NCBI GenBank assembly: GCA_003164475.1
Contig: PLTL01000268.1
Span: 951 to 6,658 of the forward strand
Origin: Candidatus Dormiibacterota bacterium
GTDB lineage: Bacteria; Chloroflexota; Dormibacteria; UBA8260; Bog-877
DNA: 5,708 nucleotides
Direction of reading: 5' to 3'
Position numbers and translations under genes: made by a program. Shown piece by piece: positions 1 through 4,684 of this stretch. The stretch's first letter is position 1. The number at the start of each line of letters is the position of its first letter. Below the pieces are notes generated by a model that was not told the DNA's origin, searched no databases, and worked only from the letters and a program-made list of their open reading frames with translations.

Positions 1-30
1 CCGCTGCTCTATCCCCTGAGCTACGAGGGC
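1..30 (-). tRNA. 5' part of a tRNA gene, probably tRNA-Arg (cut by window edge)
   Basis: Read on the minus strand from position 30 downward, the sequence folds as the first 30 nt of a tRNA: a 7-nt acceptor strand GCCCTCG, the TA linker, a D-arm GCTC-AGGGGATA-GAGC with a perfect 4-bp stem, the single A, and the first four bases of the anticodon stem (GCGG). The anticodon, T-arm and 3' acceptor strand lie outside the window. The combination GTAGCTCAGGGGATAGAGCA is, from memory, typical of actinobacterial tRNA-Arg (CCU type), but the isotype is an inference because the anticodon is not visible. Confidence 0.85.
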
Positions 31-63
31 TGAAGCGCGCCCCTCGGGGCGGGGCGGCACTCA

Positions 64-69
64 AGACTA
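64..69 (-). promoter_or_regulatory. Candidate -10 element for the tRNA gene
   Basis: The minus strand reads TAGTCT here, matching TANNNT. A start about 7 nt downstream would give a leader of roughly 27 nt before the tRNA 5' end at position 30. The same hexamer occurs on the plus strand at 112-117 in front of the divergent gene. No convincing -35 hexamer is visible at 16-18 nt spacing. Between this site and the tRNA, CGCCCC-TC-GGGGCG (38-51) could form a small leader hairpin. Confidence 0.3.
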
Positions 70-70
70 A

Positions 71-83
71 CTGCCCCGGGCAG
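71..83. repeat. 13-bp palindrome between divergent promoters
   Basis: CTGCCC-C-GGGCAG is a perfect inverted repeat with 6-bp arms and one central base. It lies between the outward-facing TAGTCT hexamers at 64-69 (minus) and 112-117 (plus). Its placement suits an operator shared by the tRNA and phosphatidyltransferase promoters, but a GC-only palindrome can arise by chance in DNA this GC-rich. Confidence 0.35.
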
Positions 84-111
84 GAGGATTCGTCGCCGGC
101 CGCTTGGTCCC

Positions 112-117
112 TAGTCT
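112..117 (+). promoter_or_regulatory. Candidate leaderless -10 element for the CDP-alcohol phosphatidyltransferase gene
   Basis: TAGTCT fits TANNNT and ends 6 nt before the GTG start at 124, so the mRNA would begin at or next to the start codon. No Shine-Dalgarno sequence sits at normal spacing before this GTG: the only GGAGG-like stretch (82-87) is more than 35 nt away. The TAG within this box is also the in-frame stop that makes GTG 124 the first possible start. Confidence 0.4.
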
Positions 118-123
118 CTAGGG

Positions 124-1017
124 GTGCAGGGCGACGACGGGGGAGCAGCCGGAACCGGAACGAGGCCGACCGAGGACAGGGGGAGGACGGGTCCGATTGG
201 TCCGGTCGCGACCCTGGCCCAGCTCCTCCGGAGCGCTGGGGTCCGGTGGAGCGCCTCGTCCCAGCTCAGGGTCTCTCTGATTAGATGGAGCGCCCTGGGT
301 CTGATTCTGAGCGCCGCCGCCGGGGCCAGCGCCGGAGCCCTGGGCGGACGAGTCGCAGTGGGGCTGGTCCTGGATCTAGTCTGGTGGGCGCTGACGTCTG
401 CCTGCCTCTTCGCGGGACTCTCCCTGCTTCGGACCTACCCCGCCGGGACCCCGGTGCAGCGCCTTGGTCTCCCCAACGGGATCACCGCCATTCGCGCCTA
501 CCTCTCGGTGCCGGTGGTCCTCTTCGCCGCTTTGCCGCCGCTGTCTCTGGCCCGGGTGCTCTTTCTGGCGATCGCCTCGCCCATCGCGGTCCTCGACGCT
601 GCGGACGGATTCATCGCGCGAAGGGGGGGCTTAGTGACCGTCCTGGGTCGGGCCCTCGATCCGATCATGGACACCGTCTTCTTCTCGCTCTGCGCAATTG
701 CCAGCCTGATCGTGGGGTTTGTGCCGCCCTGGCTGGCGCTGCTGGTGGTGGCGAGGTATGGCCTCCCCGGGCTGGGCTTTGTGCTCCTGTACCCCTGGCT
801 GCGCCGGCGTCCTGCCCTGGTGGCGACCTGGTTCGGCAAGGTCAACACCATGGCCGGCGCCGTCACCCTTGGGCTCTCAGCGATCCTGGTGCTCGCCGGA
901 GGACCGGTACAGCAGGTCGACCTCGGTCTGGGCGCGCTGCTCGCCGTCACCGCCATCGGCCACTTCGTCACGCTCTGGCGCCGCACCTTCCGTCCCCCGG
1001 CGCCTGCGGGCTCCTGA
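124..1017 (+). CDS. CDP-alcohol phosphatidyltransferase family membrane protein
   Basis: This 297-residue integral membrane enzyme probably moves a phosphatidyl or related phosphoalcohol group from a CDP-activated lipid to an alcohol acceptor at the cytoplasmic membrane. The complete CAPT signature is present: D158, D161, G162, A165 and R166, then eight residues to G175, D179 and D183. The four Asp residues are the metal and substrate ligands of the family. The segment LGLPNGITAIRAYL (residues 114-127) matches the N-T-R helix that usually precedes the motif, and FGK at 237-239 is also family-like. Hydrophobic segments lie around 55-75, 78-102, 126-157, 184-224 and 242-280. The N-terminal 50 residues are polar, Gly/Arg-rich and not conserved-looking. 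GTG 124 is the first start after an in-frame TAG at 112-114. The acceptor alcohol (glycerol-phosphate, inositol-phosphate, serine or other) cannot be told from the sequence, so no gene symbol is given. It is followed after 76 bp by ada, without obvious functional linkage. Confidence 0.9.
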   Translation: MQGDDGGAAGTGTRPTEDRGRTGPIGPVATLAQLLRSAGVRWSASSQLRVSLIRWSALGLILSAAAGASAGALGGRVAVGLVLDLVWWALTSACLFAGLSLLRTYPAGTPVQRLGLPNGITAIRAYLSVPVVLFAALPPLSLARVLFLAIASPIAVLDAADGFIARRGGLVTVLGRALDPIMDTVFFSLCAIASLIVGFVPPWLALLVVARYGLPGLGFVLLYPWLRRRPALVATWFGKVNTMAGAVTLGLSAILVLAGGPVQQVDLGLGALLAVTAIGHFVTLWRRTFRPPAPAGS

Positions 1018-1020
1018 GGG

Positions 1021-1037
1021 GTGGCTCGCTGAGCCAC
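1021..1037 (+). terminator. Short perfect hairpin just after the phosphatidyltransferase gene
   Basis: GTGGCTC-GCT-GAGCCAC is a perfect 7-bp stem with a 3-nt loop, starting 3 nt after the stop codon at 1015-1017. There is no T-run behind it, so it is not a classical intrinsic terminator. High-GC bacteria do use tail-less hairpins, and the position is right for a transcript 3' end. Confidence 0.4.
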
Positions 1038-1077
1038 AGAGCGATGGCACGAATCGGATGGCGCGGCCGTCGCTCTG
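1037..1077 (+). repeat. 12-bp inverted repeat in the ada leader/promoter region
   Basis: CAGAGCGATGGC (1037-1048) and GCCGTCGCTCTG (1066-1077) are inverted copies; the single non-Watson-Crick position (T1045 with G1069) is a wobble pair in RNA. The 17-nt loop spans 1049-1065. It shares base 1037 with the preceding hairpin and ends 16 nt before the ada start codon. It could be a second terminator arm for the upstream gene or an operator dyad for ada. Confidence 0.45.
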
Positions 1078-1081
1078 CGGA

Positions 1082-1087
1082 TAAGGT
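1082..1087 (+). promoter_or_regulatory. Overlapping -10-like and ribosome-binding-like sequence before ada
   Basis: TAAGGT matches TANNNT and ends 6 nt before ATG 1094, the spacing expected for a leaderless promoter. The same bases contain AAGG (1083-1086), which ends 7 nt before the ATG and could serve as a weak Shine-Dalgarno sequence on a longer transcript. Either reading selects ATG 1094 over the in-frame ATG at 1103. Confidence 0.4.
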
Positions 1088-1093
1088 CAGCGC

Positions 1094-2143
1094 ATGCCTC
1101 CTATGGATCAGAGCCCAGACCGACTCTGGCAGGCGGTGCTGGAGCGGAACGCCAGTGCCGCTGGGGAGTTCGTCTTCGGCGTCACCTCCACCGGCATCTA
1201 CTGCCGCCCGGGCTGTCCGGCCCCCACTCCGAAACGGCCCCGGGTCCGTTTCTTCGGGGAGCCCGGCACCGCCGAGGCTGCCGGCTTCCGGCCCTGCCTG
1301 CGTTGTGGCCCCAACCGGCCCGCCGGCCCGCGGGAAGCAGTTCAGAAGGCGCGTGAGTTGCTGGAGCAGTCGCCCGCGGGCATTGGGCTCCGTGAGCTGG
1401 CCGGCCGGGTCGGGGTGAGCCCCGGGCATCTCCAGCGGAGCTTCACGGTGGAGTTGGGGATCTCGCCCCACCAGTACTCCCGGGCAGTCCGGATGCGCCG
1501 GGCCCGCTCCTCTCTGGCAGAGGGTAGCCCGGTCACCGATGCGATCTACCGGGCAGGCTTCGGCTCCAGTCGCGCCTTCTACGAGTTGGCTCCTGGGCAG
1601 CTGGGGATGACCCCGGGCGAGTTCAGGCGGGGAGGGGAGGGGGTCCAGATCCGATACACGGTGGCCAGCTCAGATCTGGGCCAGCTCCTGGTCGCCACCA
1701 CCCTCCGGGGGGTTTGCTCGGTCAAGATCGGATCCTCTGCAGCCGATCTGGAGCGACAACTGGCGGAGGAGTTCCCCTGCGCCGCCCTCGCCCGGGACGA
1801 GCCAGGTCTTGCGGAGTTGCGCGAGGTCGTGGCCGGCCTGGCGGGCGGCCGGTCCGGGCGCCCGGAACTCCCGCTCGACGTCCACGGAACGGTCTTTCAG
1901 TGGCAGGTCTGGCGGAGAATCCAAGCCATTCCCAGGGGCAGCACCAAGACCTACGGGCAGCTGGCGGAGGAGATGGGCCGGCCGGGCGCCGCCCGGGCCG
2001 TGGCTCGTGCCTGCGCGACCAACCAGGTGGCCCTGGTGATCCCCTGCCACCGGGTGGTGCCAGCCGCAGGCGGGAAGGGCGGGTACCGCTGGGGCCCGGA
2101 CCGGAAGAGGCGGCTCTTGGAGGCAGAGGCTCGCCGCGCCTGA
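1094..2143 (+). CDS. ada: Ada: bifunctional DNA alkylation repair methyltransferase and transcriptional activator
   Basis: This 349-residue protein has the full Ada layout and is close to the 354-residue E. coli protein. Residues 1-75 form the N-terminal zinc/methylphosphotriester domain with C37, C41, C68 and C71 in FGVTSTGIYCRPGC and FRPCLRCGP; C37 corresponds to E. coli Cys38, which takes methyl groups from phosphotriesters and turns Ada into an activator. Residues about 82-180 are an AraC-type double helix-turn-helix (ELAGRVGVSPGHLQRSF, then VTDAIYRAGFGSSRAFY and GMTPGEF). Residues about 185-349 are the O6-methylguanine-DNA methyltransferase, with active-site C318 in IPCHRVV and the downstream GGYRWG. 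All key residues are intact, so suicidal methyl transfer and autoregulation of an adaptive response are expected. It stands alone; no alkA or alkB follows, because the next gene is convergent. An inverted repeat lies just upstream and may be part of its control region. Confidence 0.97.
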   Translation: MPPMDQSPDRLWQAVLERNASAAGEFVFGVTSTGIYCRPGCPAPTPKRPRVRFFGEPGTAEAAGFRPCLRCGPNRPAGPREAVQKARELLEQSPAGIGLRELAGRVGVSPGHLQRSFTVELGISPHQYSRAVRMRRARSSLAEGSPVTDAIYRAGFGSSRAFYELAPGQLGMTPGEFRRGGEGVQIRYTVASSDLGQLLVATTLRGVCSVKIGSSAADLERQLAEEFPCAALARDEPGLAELREVVAGLAGGRSGRPELPLDVHGTVFQWQVWRRIQAIPRGSTKTYGQLAEEMGRPGAARAVARACATNQVALVIPCHRVVPAAGGKGGYRWGPDRKRRLLEAEARRA

Positions 2144-2148
2144 GGAGA

Positions 2149-2178
2149 GCCGGCCTGAGAGACCGCCTCAGGGGCGGC
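2149..2178. terminator. Possible bidirectional terminator between convergent genes
   Basis: The 24-bp gap between the ada stop (2141-2143) and the opposing stop (2168-2170) lies within an imperfect dyad: GCCG-G-CCTGA (2149-2158) pairs with TCAGG-GG-CGGC (2168-2178) across a 9-nt loop. An alternative is a 5-bp stem CCGCC-TCAGG-GGCGG (2163-2177). Neither has a T-tract on either strand. The location between convergent genes is the main argument. Confidence 0.4.
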
Positions 2179-3262
2179 TGAGCTGACCCACGAACTCCGG
2201 CGCTACCACCCAGAGCAAGCTGGCGTGGGCGATCTGGGCGCCCCGCCCCAACGAGCCAACCCGGCTGAGCTGTCCGTAGGTGTGGCGCAGGGTGACCTCT
2301 GAGGCCTGGACCAGGGCTCCCAGCGCCGCGAACGGAATCATCTGCAGGTCGACGAAGATGCTCATGGCCACGGCGATTCCGACCGGCACGTGGAACTGGA
2401 CCAAGAGGAAGACCAGCAGTCCCTCCCGGAACCCGATCCCGTTGGCCGAGATGGGGATGAAGGTGGCCAGCAGGGCCACCGGGAGGGCCAGCGCGAAGAC
2501 CTCCCAGGAGACGGTGTAGCCGAGGGCTCGACTGAAGACCTCCATCGAGAGCAGATTCAGTCCCCAGCCCAGTCCTCCGGCCGCGATGGCGCAGGCCAGC
2601 GCCCGGCGGGTGCCCCGGTATCGGGCCAAGGAGATGAGGAAGGGGCCGATGCGCTGGAGATGGACCCGCCAGCCCAGCTGGGCCACCGGACGACCCATCA
2701 CGTGGGCGAAGACCTTCTCCGCTCCGAGGGCCAGCACCCAACAGATGAGCATGACTGCGCTGAAGATGGCGAAGCCGATCAGGTCGGTGACCCGAAAGAC
2801 GTTGTGGAGCACCACCGCTCCCACCAGACCCCAGAGAGCCATCCCCAGGGTTCCGGCCATCCGGCTACCTACCAGTGAGGCGATCACCGGGCCGTGGCCA
2901 GCGACCTTGCCGACCTGAACCGCTCGGACCGCGTCGCTCCCCACCCCGGCCGGGAGTACCTGGTTGATGAAGAGCCCCTTCATGTACCAGCCCCCCAGGT
3001 AGCGCCAGCCCAACGCCTTCCCGGCGCCCCTCACCAAAGCGCCCCACTCCAGGATGCTGGCGAGCACGGAGAGCGCCGAGAGGGCGACGGCGAGAAGGGC
3101 CCACGGCCAACTGAGGTGGGCGAAGTCCCGGAGGGCGGCACCCAGGTTGACCGAGTGGACAAAGATCCCCAGGGCGAGCATCGTGCCCGCGATGCGGACG
3201 GCCGGGTGGGAGGCGGCGCGGCGAAACCGTGCCGAAGAGCAGAGCCTGGTCAGCTGACGCAC
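2168..3262 (-). CDS. Flippase-like integral membrane protein (lysylphosphatidylglycerol synthase TM / UPF0104-type domain)
   Basis: This is a polytopic membrane protein of about 364 residues. It matches the family whose best-known member is the transmembrane flippase half of MprF; stand-alone members are thought to act in lipid or lipid-linked sugar handling. With GTG 3262 as residue 1, the diagnostic motifs are INQVLPAGVGSDAVRA (about 99-114, the N-x-x-L-P-x-G-x-G-x-D-x-x-R block) and PISANGIGFREG (270-281, the P-x-S-x-x-G-x-G-x-R-E block). Hydrophobic spans occur near 23-40, 52-72, 127-153, 163-180, 219-240, 255-272 and 290-320. There is no C-terminal lysyl-transferase domain, so it should not be called MprF. 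A hydrophilic tail of about 45 residues follows the last helix. The frame also allows GTG 3322 (384 residues). I prefer 3262 because the extra 20 codons have poor GC at third positions and 3262 is preceded by TATGCT at leaderless spacing. It is convergent with ada and divergent from the recombinase. The substrate is unknown. Confidence 0.85.
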   Translation of the reverse strand: MRQLTRLCSSARFRRAASHPAVRIAGTMLALGIFVHSVNLGAALRDFAHLSWPWALLAVALSALSVLASILEWGALVRGAGKALGWRYLGGWYMKGLFINQVLPAGVGSDAVRAVQVGKVAGHGPVIASLVGSRMAGTLGMALWGLVGAVVLHNVFRVTDLIGFAIFSAVMLICWVLALGAEKVFAHVMGRPVAQLGWRVHLQRIGPFLISLARYRGTRRALACAIAAGGLGWGLNLLSMEVFSRALGYTVSWEVFALALPVALLATFIPISANGIGFREGLLVFLLVQFHVPVGIAVAMSIFVDLQMIPFAALGALVQASEVTLRHTYGQLSRVGSLGRGAQIAHASLLWVVAPEFVGQLSRP

Positions 3263-3270
3263 CGCCCGGG

Positions 3271-3276
3271 AGCATA
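3271..3276 (-). promoter_or_regulatory. Candidate leaderless -10 for the flippase-like gene
   Basis: The minus strand reads TATGCT, ending 8 nt before GTG 3262, the same arrangement seen before the other genes in the window. A second possible -10, TAAGAT on the minus strand (3336-3341), lies 13 nt before the alternative GTG at 3322 and would give a 6-nt leader. Neither has a clear -35. Confidence 0.3.
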
Positions 3277-3380
3277 CTCCACGGCCCTGAGCCTGGCTGC
3301 AGCTGTGACCGCTTTGTCTCACCTAAGCTGACTGCATCTTAGCTGGCCTCACACCGCCGGGCCGCTGGTGACTAAAACTG

Positions 3381-3400
3381 TCTGATCGAATTCGACCAGA
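3381..3400. repeat. 20-bp near-perfect palindrome, operator-like
   Basis: TCTGATCGAA-TTCGACCAGA is a two-fold symmetric site with 9 of 10 positions matching; the only mismatch is the fifth base of each arm (A3385 against C3396). It contains the exact palindrome TCGAATTCGA (3386-3395). It is centred between the divergent flippase-like and recombinase genes, about 77 bp before the recombinase start. Its length and contiguity fit a dimeric helix-turn-helix repressor site better than a Xer/dif-type site, which has a central spacer. The binding protein is unknown. Confidence 0.55.
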
Positions 3401-3410
3401 ACATATAACT
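3397..3410 (+). repeat. Direct repeat copy 1 (CAGAASATATAAYT)
   Basis: CAGAACATATAACT matches the copy at 3448-3461 at 12 of 14 positions; the copies start 51 bp apart, close to five helical turns. It contains a -10-like TATAAC (3404-3409), overlaps the last 4 bp of the 20-bp palindrome, and lies in an AT-rich patch unlike the rest of the window. Confidence 0.5.
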
Positions 3411-3414
3411 GAAG

Positions 3415-3420
3415 TATAGC
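3415..3420 (+). promoter_or_regulatory. Possible upstream -10 element
   Basis: TATAGC lies 18 nt downstream of TTCGAC (3391-3396), a -35-like match that is part of the palindrome, and 6 nt upstream of an ATG at 3427. If real, this promoter would be covered by anything bound at the palindrome. On the opposite strand the overlapping 3413-3418 reads TATACT, which could serve the divergent gene. Confidence 0.25.
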
Positions 3421-3426
3421 ACTCTC

Positions 3427-3459
3427 ATGGTCCCAGTGCGTCGTTATCAGAAGATATAA
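3427..3459 (+). CDS. Possible 10-residue leader peptide upstream of the recombinase
   Basis: ATG 3427 opens a 10-codon frame ending in TAA at 3457-3459 (MVPVRRYQKI). Its start is 6 nt after TATAGC, and its stop lies inside the TATAAT box of the recombinase promoter. No Shine-Dalgarno sequence is present. Frames this short arise often by chance, and AT-rich promoter DNA supplies both ATG and TAA. It is recorded because of its spacing, not because coding is demonstrated. Confidence 0.12.
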   Translation: MVPVRRYQKI

Positions 3460-3461
3460 TT
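3448..3461 (+). repeat. Direct repeat copy 2 (CAGAASATATAAYT)
   Basis: CAGAAGATATAATT differs from the copy at 3397-3410 at two positions. It includes the consensus -10 box TATAAT that ends 7 nt before the recombinase start. The pair may be tandem promoters or two binding sites for one protein, with the recombinase itself a possible ligand. Confidence 0.5.
3455..3460 (+). promoter_or_regulatory. Consensus -10 box for a leaderless recombinase transcript
   Basis: TATAAT is a perfect -10 hexamer, and seven bases (TCGTTCC) separate it from GTG 3468, which places the expected transcription start on the start codon. There is no Shine-Dalgarno sequence before the GTG and no TTGACA-like hexamer 16-18 nt upstream, so activation by a bound factor or an unusual -35 is possible. 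Confidence 0.6.
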
Positions 3462-3467
3462 CGTTCC

Positions 3468-4370
3468 GTGGACCGAGATGAGACCGAGTTCTTGGAGCTG
3501 TGGCCGGACTTCGCTCTTTCCCTTCGGGCGGAGCACCGCTCCCCGAGGACGCTCCAGAGCTACCGCGAGGCGGTGGATCAGTTCGCGGCCTGGCTTCGCG
3601 AGCAGGGTCGTCCGACCAAGGTCGGGGAGCTGACCCAGGCGGATGTGGAGGGTTTCCTGGACGCGGTCCTGACCCGGAGCAGGCCTGCCACGGCCGCGGC
3701 GCGGTACCGGGGCTTGCACCGGTTCTTCAACTGGCTGGTGGATGAAGCGGAGCTGGCCGTCTCCCCGATGGCGAGGATGCGAAGTCCCCGGGTCGAGCCG
3801 CCCCCGCCGCCGGTGCTCACCGAGGGTGAGCTGCGGCGACTGCTCCAAGCTTGCGAGGGGACGAGGTTCGAGGATCGCCGGGACATGGCGCTCCTCAGGG
3901 TTCTCATCGACACCGGCTGCCGCCGGGGCGAGCTGGCGGCCCTGAGGATGGAGGACGTGGACATGGATTACATGGTTCTCCACCTCACTGGGAGTGGGCG
4001 CCCCTCCCGGGCCGCCCCCTTTGGGCCGGCTACCGGGGTGGCGCTCAATCGGTACCGACGGGCGCGCCGTCATCACCCCTGGGTGGCATGCGCCCAACTC
4101 TGGCTGGGCCTGAAGGGCCCGATGGGAGCCTCCGGGATCGCGGACGCGGTGAGACGCCGCGGGCAGCTGGCGGGCTTGGAGGGCCTGCATCCGCACCAGC
4201 TCCGGCACACCGTCGCCCACCACTGGCAGTTGGAGGGCGGCAACGAGAGCGACCTGATGATGCTGCTGGGCTGGAGAAGCCGGGCGATGCTGAGCCGCTA
4301 CGGGTCGTCCCCTGAAGTGGAGAGGGTCCGGGAGAGCCACCGACGGCTGGCCCTGGGGGATCGGCTCTGA
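3468..4370 (+). CDS. Tyrosine-type site-specific recombinase (XerC/XerD-like) lacking the usual catalytic lysine
   Basis: This 300-residue protein has the size and two-domain layout of Xer-type recombinases. Residues 8-92 form the N-terminal SAM-like core-binding domain (AEHRSPRTLQSYREAVDQF, then YRGLHRFFNWLVDE), with a proline-rich linker at 108-116. Residues 117-300 form the catalytic domain. By alignment to XerD (R148, K172, H244, R247, H270, Y279), the residues are R152 in TGCRRGEL, S176 in TGSGR, H243 and R246 in HPHQLRH, W269 in LGW, and nucleophile Y278 in RYG. W for the last His is a known substitution (Cre). Ser at the Lys position is unusual, although R178 and R181 are nearby. Such proteins cut and rejoin DNA at short inverted sites; here the target is unknown. 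No transposase, phage gene or excisionase lies beside it. GTG 3468 is chosen from its spacing to TATAAT and the well-placed N-terminal domain. Confidence 0.9.
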   Translation: MDRDETEFLELWPDFALSLRAEHRSPRTLQSYREAVDQFAAWLREQGRPTKVGELTQADVEGFLDAVLTRSRPATAAARYRGLHRFFNWLVDEAELAVSPMARMRSPRVEPPPPPVLTEGELRRLLQACEGTRFEDRRDMALLRVLIDTGCRRGELAALRMEDVDMDYMVLHLTGSGRPSRAAPFGPATGVALNRYRRARRHHPWVACAQLWLGLKGPMGASGIADAVRRRGQLAGLEGLHPHQLRHTVAHHWQLEGGNESDLMMLLGWRSRAMLSRYGSSPEVERVRESHRRLALGDRL

Positions 4371-4423
4371 CCTCGCCGGCCGGACCTCGCAAAGCGCCCA
4401 GCGAGTTGGCCGAACCGGAGGCA

Positions 4424-4438
4424 CGCTGGCGGCCAGCG
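4424..4438 (+). terminator. Hairpin downstream of the recombinase gene
   Basis: CGCTGGC-G-GCCAGCG is a perfect 15-nt palindrome about 54 nt after the recombinase stop. As RNA it gives a 6-bp stem with a 3-nt loop. No T-run follows. It is a possible tail-less terminator. Confidence 0.3.
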
Positions 4439-4526
4439 CCGTGAGCGCCCGGCTGCAGAGCTAGTGACGGTGATGGCGCGGCCCGCTCCACCCGTGCAAC
4501 GGCGGCTGGGAGCCGGGGGCGGCGCA

Positions 4527-4552
4527 CGGCCCGGCGCTCGGGCGCTGGGCCG
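4527..4552 (+). terminator. Strong GC-rich stem-loop in the recombinase-glycosyltransferase gap
   Basis: CGGCCCGGCGC (4527-4537) pairs with GCGCTGGGCCG (4542-4552) over a TCGG loop: 11 bp with one G-U pair (G4533 with T4546). It is the strongest hairpin I found in this gap. It lacks a T-tract, so it may be a tail-less terminator or a transcript structure of another kind. Confidence 0.35.
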
Positions 4553-4670
4553 GTCGACTCGGCGGGCAGTGCAGCTCGCCAATCCTGCGACCGAGCGCAT
4601 ATAAGTGAGGGGCGGACCATCGGCGGCTGCGGCCCCGGAGCACGGTGCGCGGGCTCGACCGCCGGCATAC

Positions 4671-4676
4671 TAGGAT
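4671..4676 (+). promoter_or_regulatory. Candidate leaderless -10 for the glycosyltransferase gene
   Basis: TAGGAT fits TANNNT and lies 8 nt before GTG 4685. The overlapping CATACT (4666-4671) is an alternative. No Shine-Dalgarno sequence precedes this GTG. The -35 is not recognisable. Confidence 0.35.
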
Positions 4677-4684
4677 CGCTTCCG

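Larger units (their letters stand above)
4371..4684. other. 314-bp GC-rich intergenic region with hairpins
   Basis: No convincing gene was found here. The glycosyltransferase frame is open from the TGA at 4442-4444 down to GTG 4685 but has no ATG, GTG or TTG in between. The stretch contains a short palindrome (4424-4438), a strong stem-loop (4527-4552) and an AT-rich patch with TATAAG (4600-4605) that resembles a -10 box but lacks a -35. The gap may hold the 3' end of the recombinase transcript and the control region of the glycosyltransferase. Confidence 0.6.

Noticed and set aside
1052..1064. Possible Ada box (AAT-N6-GCAA) upstream of ada
   Set aside because: AAT-N6-GCGC matches only half of the second box, and the box is defined for E. 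coli; too weak to annotate.
285..1418. 377-codon open frame overlapping the phosphatidyltransferase and ada genes
   Set aside because: Low-complexity Arg/Gly/Pro/Ser product; the overlapping frames encode complete conserved families.
1722..2741. 339-codon minus-strand frame across the ada and flippase-like ends
   Set aside because: It overlaps two recognised genes, and its product is Gly/Pro/Arg-rich without domain features.
3399..3410. LexA-type SOS box (GAAC-N4-GTTC)
   Set aside because: GAACATAT is present but is followed by AACT rather than GTTC, so only one half-site exists.
1..4370. Integrated element between the tRNA and the recombinase
   Set aside because: Integrases usually use the tRNA 3' end, which points away from this window and is not visible; the genes between are chromosomal-type and no repeated attachment sequence was found.
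3447..4424. 325-codon open frame on the minus strand opposite the recombinase
   Set aside because: It is antisense to a well-supported tyrosine recombinase; its product is Pro/Arg/His-rich with no recognisable domain, typical of an opposite-strand frame in high-GC coding DNA.
4600..4605. TATAAG as the main glycosyltransferase promoter
   Set aside because: No -35 at 16-18 nt spacing; it would leave a leader of about 70 nt without a ribosome-binding site before GTG 4685. Kept only as a note in the intergenic entry.
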